Positions 29,307 through 33,564 of a stretch of 33,564 bases of DNA are shown here, piece by piece (position 1 is the first letter of the stretch; every line of letters starts with the position of its first letter). The position numbers and the translations under genes are program-made. The notes beneath the pieces were generated by a model, which saw nothing but the letters and a program-made list of their open reading frames with translations, was not told the origin of the DNA and made no database searches. Origin of the DNA: an uncultured Burkholderiales bacterium (lineage in GTDB: Bacteria > Pseudomonadota > Gammaproteobacteria > Burkholderiales > Burkholderiaceae_C); NCBI GenBank assembly GCA_903905475.1, contig CAIVGK010000264.1, positions 1 to 33,564 of the forward strand, read 5' to 3'.

Positions 29307-29749
29307 GCGCTCATCTGGCCATCCAGACAGGCGTGATCACGGCGCTCACCGCCGCACCGGCCGTCGCCGGTGGGCTCATCCGCGCCAATACATCGCGCCC
29401 GCTGCCGGCGTCTGCCTCATCAGCTGTCGTCGTGCGCCTGGCGCAAAGCCGCGCGGTCAACCAGCTACTCGGCGGGCCGATCGACTGGACGACGACGCTG
29501 CAGATCGAGTGCCTGGCACGCGCCGCCAGTGGATCGGCTGACCCGGTCGCTGCGGTCGATGCGCTGCTGGAGACGGTGTGGGCCCGCCTGGCCACGCTCC
29601 CGGCCGCGTCCCTTGGCGCAATGGATGTGCGCGTTGCGCCCGCGATCGACTGGCAGATCGACGACTCAGAGACCCCGGCGGTCGCCGCCACCATCACCCT
29701 TCAGGTCACGCACCGCACGCAAAGCGTGGCGCTGACCGCCTGGACTTAA
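29303..29749 (+). CDS. Tail terminator-like protein (148 aa)
   Basis: GTG 29303 overlaps the connector stop in GTGA, with CTGGAG upstream. The protein has the alpha-beta order of gpU/DUF3168-like tail completion proteins: an N-terminal helix (HLAIQTGVITALTAAPAV), RPLPASASSAVVVRL, WTTTLQIECLARA (a typical strand), DAVDALLETVW-like helix, then TPAVAATITLQVTHRT. It should cap the tail tube and join it to the head. Its position between connector and major tail protein supports this. Confidence 0.7.
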   Translation: MSAHLAIQTGVITALTAAPAVAGGLIRANTSRPLPASASSAVVVRLAQSRAVNQLLGGPIDWTTTLQIECLARAASGSADPVAAVDALLETVWARLATLPAASLGAMDVRVAPAIDWQIDDSETPAVAATITLQVTHRTQSVALTAWT

Positions 29750-29760
29750 TCGGAGGCATC

Positions 29761-30720
29761 GTGCCCAACCGTTACATCAGAAACACGGTCATTCTCGCCA
29801 AGATCGAGGCGACCTACGGCGTGGATTCCACCCCGACAGGCGCCGCGAATGCGCTGCTGATCTCCAACGCGAGCGTGCAGGTCTCGGCGAACAATGTCGC
29901 CCGCGACATCCTGCGCCCGTACATGGGCGCCTCCGAGCAGCTGGTCGGCACCCGCAGCGTCCAGATGACGTTCGATGTGGAGCTGGCCGCGTCAGGCGTC
30001 GCCGGCACCGCGCCCGCCTGGGGTCCGCTGCTGCAAGGCTGCGGCATGGCCGAGACGGTCACCGCCTCGACCCGGGTCGACTATGTGCCGCTGTCCTCCT
30101 CGTTCCCGTCGCTCACGATCTACTATCACATCGACGGCGTGAAGTACGCGGCGCTCGGGTGTCGCGGCAGCTTCGAGCTGATGATGGGCATTGGCGAGCG
30201 TCCGATGCTGCGCTTCTCGCTGACCGGCCTCGATGGCGGCGTGACCGCCACCGCGAACCCGTCGACGACGCTCACCGCGTGGAAAATTCCGCTGGTCGTC
30301 ACCGATCCGAACAGCGGGGACGTGAAGCTCGGCGGCACCTACAGCGCCGGCGCCATCACGGGCGGCACCGCCTACCCCTCGCGCGGCCTGTCGGCATCGC
30401 TGGGCAACAACGTCGTCTACCAGCCACTCCTGGGCGGCGAGTCGGTGCTGATCACGAATCGGGACTCGACCGGCAAGCTCACCCTCGACCTGACCGCTGC
30501 GCAAGAAGTGACGATGCGCACGGACATCAACGCGAACACGCTCACCAGCGTGAGCCTTGAGCACGGGACCGTGGCTGGCGCCAAGATCATCGTCTTCGCC
30601 CCGGCGGCCCAGCGGATCAACCCGCAGGTTGCCGACCAGGACGGGATGGCGATGCTGTCGACTGATCTCCGGTTCACGCCCTCGGCCGGCAACGACGAAC
30701 TGCGGATCGTGGCGCTCTGA
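29761..30720 (+). CDS. Major tail tube protein (319 aa)
   Basis: GTG 29761 is chosen because GGAGG lies just upstream (29751-29755); the longer open frame upstream overlaps the terminator gene. The product has the pattern of tube proteins with N-terminal ILAKIEATYGVDSTPT, NNVARDILRPYMGASEQLVG, SVQMTFDVELA, and later LRFSLTGLDGGVTA and ISVSLEH-like strands, ending in a regular strand region (MLSTDLRFTPSAGNDELRI). The size fits a tube protein with an extra surface domain. It is followed by the tail chaperone pair and tape measure, the usual tail-gene order. Confidence 0.85.
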   Translation: MPNRYIRNTVILAKIEATYGVDSTPTGAANALLISNASVQVSANNVARDILRPYMGASEQLVGTRSVQMTFDVELAASGVAGTAPAWGPLLQGCGMAETVTASTRVDYVPLSSSFPSLTIYYHIDGVKYAALGCRGSFELMMGIGERPMLRFSLTGLDGGVTATANPSTTLTAWKIPLVVTDPNSGDVKLGGTYSAGAITGGTAYPSRGLSASLGNNVVYQPLLGGESVLITNRDSTGKLTLDLTAAQEVTMRTDINANTLTSVSLEHGTVAGAKIIVFAPAAQRINPQVADQDGMAMLSTDLRFTPSAGNDELRIVAL

Positions 30721-31031
30721 TGGCTTTCCGACTGATCGCCAACCCGACGTTCTGGGCGACGGTGCTGATCCCAGCGCCGGGCACCGCAGCGCAGCCGCTT
30801 GAGCTCGAGTTCCGCCACCGCACCAGGTCGCAGCTGAAGACCTTTGGCGAAAGCCTCTCGGGGCGGACCGACGACCAGATCGTGCCCGAGATGATCGTCT
30901 CGTGGCGCGGCGCGGACGCGGAGTTCTCGCCCGAGGCGCTGGTCGAGCTGCTCGAGCAGTACCCGGCCGCTGCGGGCGAAATTGCCGCGGCTTACTTCCG
31001 CGAGCACACGGCGGCCGCGAGAAAAAACTGA
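30720..31031 (+). CDS. Tail assembly chaperone, G-type (103 aa)
   Basis: ATG 30720 shares a base with the major tail stop (TGATG). The protein (MAFRLIANPTFWATVLIPAP, LELEFRHRTRSQLKTFGE, PEALVELLEQYPAAAGEIAA) is typical of the upstream tail chaperone in lambda-like phages, binding the tape measure during assembly. The gene ends AGA AAA AAC TGA; the last codons contain the slippery heptamer used to make a longer product with the next frame. Confidence 0.85.
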   Translation: MAFRLIANPTFWATVLIPAPGTAAQPLELEFRHRTRSQLKTFGESLSGRTDDQIVPEMIVSWRGADAEFSPEALVELLEQYPAAAGEIAAAYFREHTAAARKN

Positions 31032-31363
31032 ACGCCATCGCGCGCGCCCTGGTCGGCGGGGCTGACGACCGGGATGCGATGGACGAGGCAGCGCGCGCGT
31101 TTGGCCTGGCGCTCGATCGACCGGTGCGAGACGCCAGCATCTACGTGTACCCCGACCACTGGACCCCGATGATCGTGGCGCAGAACATGGCAACGCAATG
31201 GCACATAGGAGCAAGCGGCAGCCCGCTCGGCCTGCGCTACGAGGCGCTCCCGTTCGTGCTGGCCACGCTTGAGGTTCCGTGCGCCGAGCACGGCCCGGTG
31301 TTTGCGGATCTGCGCACGCTCGAATCCGACATGCTCGCGCTACTGCGGGCCAAGGCGCACTGA
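30720..31363 (+). CDS. Tail assembly chaperone GT fusion by -1 frameshift (214 aa)
   Basis: A -1 slip at A AAA AAC (31022-31028) moves ribosomes from the G frame into a frame open to TGA 31361-31363. The extension, starting KLNAIARALVGGADDRD, contains the DUF1799-type motif IYVYPDHWTPMIVAQNMATQ, then WHIGASGSPLGLRYEALPFV, known from the T part of such chaperones. The longer product should be made in a fixed minor ratio to G and guide tape measure assembly. The stop overlaps the tape measure start in ATGA. Confidence 0.85.
31022..31028 (+). promoter_or_regulatory. Programmed -1 frameshift site, A AAA AAC
   Basis: The heptamer sits in the correct phase (aga aaa aac tga) directly before the stop of the first chaperone gene. 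The downstream frame then encodes the DUF1799-like domain. Confidence 0.88.
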
Positions 31364-33564
31364 TGGCTGACGTCGAATCACGCGTTGTCATCACTGCGGA
31401 GGACCGCACCCGCGCGGCCTTCGCTCAGCTCGACGGCGCTCTGGGCGGCCTGGGCGCCAAGTTCGGCGCAGTGGCCGTCGCCGCCGCAAGCGTGGCCACC
31501 GTCATGGCGGGCGCTCGCTGGCTGACCGACATCACGGCAAAGTCGATCGAGGCAGCCGGGCACCTGAACGACCTGTCGCAGTCGACCGGCGTCTCGGGCG
31601 CGAGCCTGTCGCGGTTCTCGATCGCGGCAAAGCAGTCGGGCCTCGATGTTGACCAGCTCGCCGCCGGCCTGCAAAAGCTCAACGTCAAGATCGACGAATC
31701 AGCCGGCGGCAACCGCGAGGCGACCGAGACATTCGCGCGGCTGGGCATATCAGTTCGCACCGCCAACGGCGAGGTGCGGTCGTCCGAGGACGTCCTGCTC
31801 GATGTTGCGGAGAAGTTTTCCGGGATGGAAGACGGCGCCGCGAAGACCGCGGTGGCCATGGGACTGTTCGGGAAGTCCGGGGCCGCCCTGATCCCGTTCC
31901 TGAACCAGGGCCGTGACGGGCTGGAAGAGGCCGCCCGGGCCGCCGATGCGCTGGGTATCACGCTGAACAACAACACAATCCGCGCGGCCGACCAGGTCGG
32001 CGACTCGCTCGATCTGATGGGCATGATCTCGACCGGCCTCGGCAACAAAATCATGGCCGAGCTGCTGCCGACCGTGTTGCAGATCACTCGATCGTTCACC
32101 GCCTGGATCGTCGAGACCGGCGCGCTCGATGTGGCCGCGCAGGTTGTGGCCGGCACGTTCCGACTGCTGGTCAACGTGGGCCAGGTGGTCTACGGGACGT
32201 TCAGCTATCTCGGCACTGTCGTCGGCGCCACCGCCGCCGCGCTGATCCAGTTCGTCCAGGGCGAGTACACGCAGGCGTGGACAACGCTCAAGACCGGGTT
32301 CGGCGAGGCGGGCGCCACGATCGCAAGAACCGGCACCAACATTGCGGCGACCTGGACCGAGTCTGTCAGCACGATGGCCGCGAGCAGCGAGCGCGCCGGA
32401 CCCGCCCTGGGCCGCCTGGCCGCCCGCGCCGCCGAGGTAAAGCCAGAGGTCGACAAGGCCGCCGAGGCGACGCTGAAGCTTTTCGATGCGCTGGAAAAGA
32501 AGATCGTCGCCACCGAGACCGAGATCTCGACCGGTCGACGCGCAACCGAAGTCGATCAGCTGCGCACCAACTTCCTGGCCGGCCTCGAGGCAGGCACCCT
32601 TCGAGCCACCGAGGCGGAACAGGCCGCCTATCTGGCGATGCTCGACCGTCTGCAGGCCGGCAGCGACATGATCGCGAGTGATCAGACGCGCCTGCGGATT
32701 GCGGGCGAACTGGCGACGCAAGTCGCCGCCGATGCGCGCGCCCGCGAAGCACAGCTTAACTCGGTGCAGTCGACGATCGACAAGCAACGCGACGAGAACG
32801 CCGCCATCGGCCTGACTAAAGAGCAGCTCGCAGAGCTGTCCGCCAAGCGATACGAGGACATGGCGGCGCAGACGAATCAGCGCATTGACCAGCTGATGAC
32901 CGTCGGCGCTCTGGGCGATGAATATGACTCGCTGGTGCAGCTGGTCGACAAGTACCGCACGATGGCAGGCGAGATCCGCGCCGGCGGCGCCCGCCAGGCG
33001 GTCGTCGATTCTGCGACTGCCGCTGCCCGCGAGTGGGAGCGCACCTCGCAGCAGATCGAAAGCAGCTTGACCGACGCGCTGATGCGCGGCTTCGAGTCCG
33101 GCCGCGGCTTCATGGACAACCTCAAGACGTCCATGCGGAACATGTTCAACACGCTGGTGCTGCGGCCGATCATCCAGGCCGTGGTGCAACCGATCGCCGG
33201 CGGCCTGACCGCGGCGCTCGGGCTGACTGGCATGGCCGGTACCGCCAATGCCGCCACCGGCGCCGGTGGCACCGGAATCCTCGGCACGCTGGGCAACCTT
33301 GGGTCGATCGGATCGGCACTGACCGGCGGTATCGGTGGCGCCTTCGGCGGGCTATTGGCCGGGCCGATGGCGTCGGTCTCGGCCGCGTTCGGTGCAGGCG
33401 GCGCATTCGGCGGTAGCGCCTACACCGCCGCCGCGCTCGGCGAGCTTGGCCTGGCCAGCACCGGCGCCGCGGCCGGCGCGACCGGCAGCACGCTCGGCTC
33501 GCTCGCCTCCGGGCTTGGCACCGCCGCCCCTTACCTGCTGGCAGCCTACGCGCTGTACACCGCC
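31363..33564 (+). CDS. Tail tape measure protein, N-terminal and central part (continues at 1)
   Basis: ATG 31363 overlaps the chaperone stop in ATGA. The frame is open to the end of the window and continues through the circular join to 930, giving about 996 residues. The N-terminal region (ITAEDRTRAAFAQLDGALGG, ISAAKQSGLDVDQLAAGLQK-like helices) matches the tape measure family. A membrane-like segment occurs near residues 260-310 (LLVNVGQVVYGTFSYLGTVV), followed by long helices with heptads (QAAYLAMLDRLQAG, LAELSAKRYEDMAAQTN). QIESSLTDALMRGFESG, then FMDNLKTSMRNMFNTLVL, is the lambda-type C-terminal tape measure motif. It sets tail length and is ejected with the DNA. Confidence 0.92.
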   Translation, partial: MADVESRVVITAEDRTRAAFAQLDGALGGLGAKFGAVAVAAASVATVMAGARWLTDITAKSIEAAGHLNDLSQSTGVSGASLSRFSIAAKQSGLDVDQLAAGLQKLNVKIDESAGGNREATETFARLGISVRTANGEVRSSEDVLLDVAEKFSGMEDGAAKTAVAMGLFGKSGAALIPFLNQGRDGLEEAARAADALGITLNNNTIRAADQVGDSLDLMGMISTGLGNKIMAELLPTVLQITRSFTAWIVETGALDVAAQVVAGTFRLLVNVGQVVYGTFSYLGTVVGATAAALIQFVQGEYTQAWTTLKTGFGEAGATIARTGTNIAATWTESVSTMAASSERAGPALGRLAARAAEVKPEVDKAAEATLKLFDALEKKIVATETEISTGRRATEVDQLRTNFLAGLEAGTLRATEAEQAAYLAMLDRLQAGSDMIASDQTRLRIAGELATQVAADARAREAQLNSVQSTIDKQRDENAAIGLTKEQLAELSAKRYEDMAAQTNQRIDQLMTVGALGDEYDSLVQLVDKYRTMAGEIRAGGARQAVVDSATAAAREWERTSQQIESSLTDALMRGFESGRGFMDNLKTSMRNMFNTLVLRPIIQAVVQPIAGGLTAALGLTGMAGTANAATGAGGTGILGTLGNLGSIGSALTGGIGGAFGGLLAGPMASVSAAFGAGGAFGGSAYTAAALGELGLASTGAAAGATGSTLGSLASGLGTAAPYLLAAYALYTA
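33424..33564. repeat. Terminal direct repeat, right copy (contig overlap)
   Basis: Identical to 1-141. The base before it (33423) is the true neighbour of base 1 in the circle. Confidence 0.95.

Overview
The window is the complete genome of a temperate, lambda-like (siphovirus-type) phage, written as a linear contig cut inside the tape measure gene. Bases 1-141 and 33424-33564 are identical and the tape measure reading frame continues across the join, so the molecule is a circle (or circularly closed assembly) of about 33,423 bp. Base composition is high GC, and nearly all genes are packed with ATGA, GTGA or TGATG stop/start overlaps. The gene families (VapE-type primase-helicase, lambda GpA-type terminase, protease-capsid fusion, YdaS-like Cro, DUF1799 chaperone) fit a phage of a high-GC proteobacterium. 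A betaproteobacterial (Burkholderiales-like) host is my guess, not something the sequence proves.

Layout. (a) 31363 to the end and on through 1-930: tape measure protein. (b) 935-5296: tail-tip protein, a long carbohydrate-binding tail fibre, a fibre-assembly-like protein and a conserved small protein. (c) 5293-6561: lysis cassette with a coiled-coil/TM protein, a 29-residue membrane peptide, a GH108 endolysin and a three-TM holin. (d) 6562-6847: probable attachment region with a tRNA-like segment and five TGATACG-type repeats. (e) 6848-7930: tyrosine integrase, whose 3' end overlaps a minus-strand excisionase-like gene by 104 bp. (f) 7827-11655, minus strand: an eleven-gene early operon (excisionase-like protein, small proteins, HNH endonuclease, dNMP kinase) driven by a promoter at 11680-11708. 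(g) 11733-12549: the switch, with a leftward repressor, its terminator, operators of the form TCTACA-NN-TGTAGA, and a rightward cro whose promoter predicts a leaderless mRNA. (h) 12546-15232: KOW-like protein and primase-helicase. (i) 15254-15522: an elaborate inverted-repeat/iteron region, a candidate replication origin or control element. (j) 15542-16552: two small-protein genes fused by a C9 tract. (k) 16714-31363: packaging and morphogenesis: TerS, TerL, an HTH protein, an eight-gene structural cassette, gpW-like joiner, portal (broken by a one-base frameshift), protease-capsid fusion, head-tail connectors, major tail protein, and a tail chaperone pair with a textbook A AAA AAC slippery site.

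The genome therefore works as three transcription blocks: leftward early, rightward early/replication, and a long rightward late block from terS through the contig join to the holin. The most unusual points are the 30-bp perfect inverted repeat built from 9-bp GGTATGGAA units around a Z-DNA-like tract, the structural cassette inserted between terminase and portal with 32-bp repeats on either side of the block, the 10-unit repeat protein, and three indel-sensitive tracts (C4 in portal, C9 at the fused genes, G17 in the repressor).
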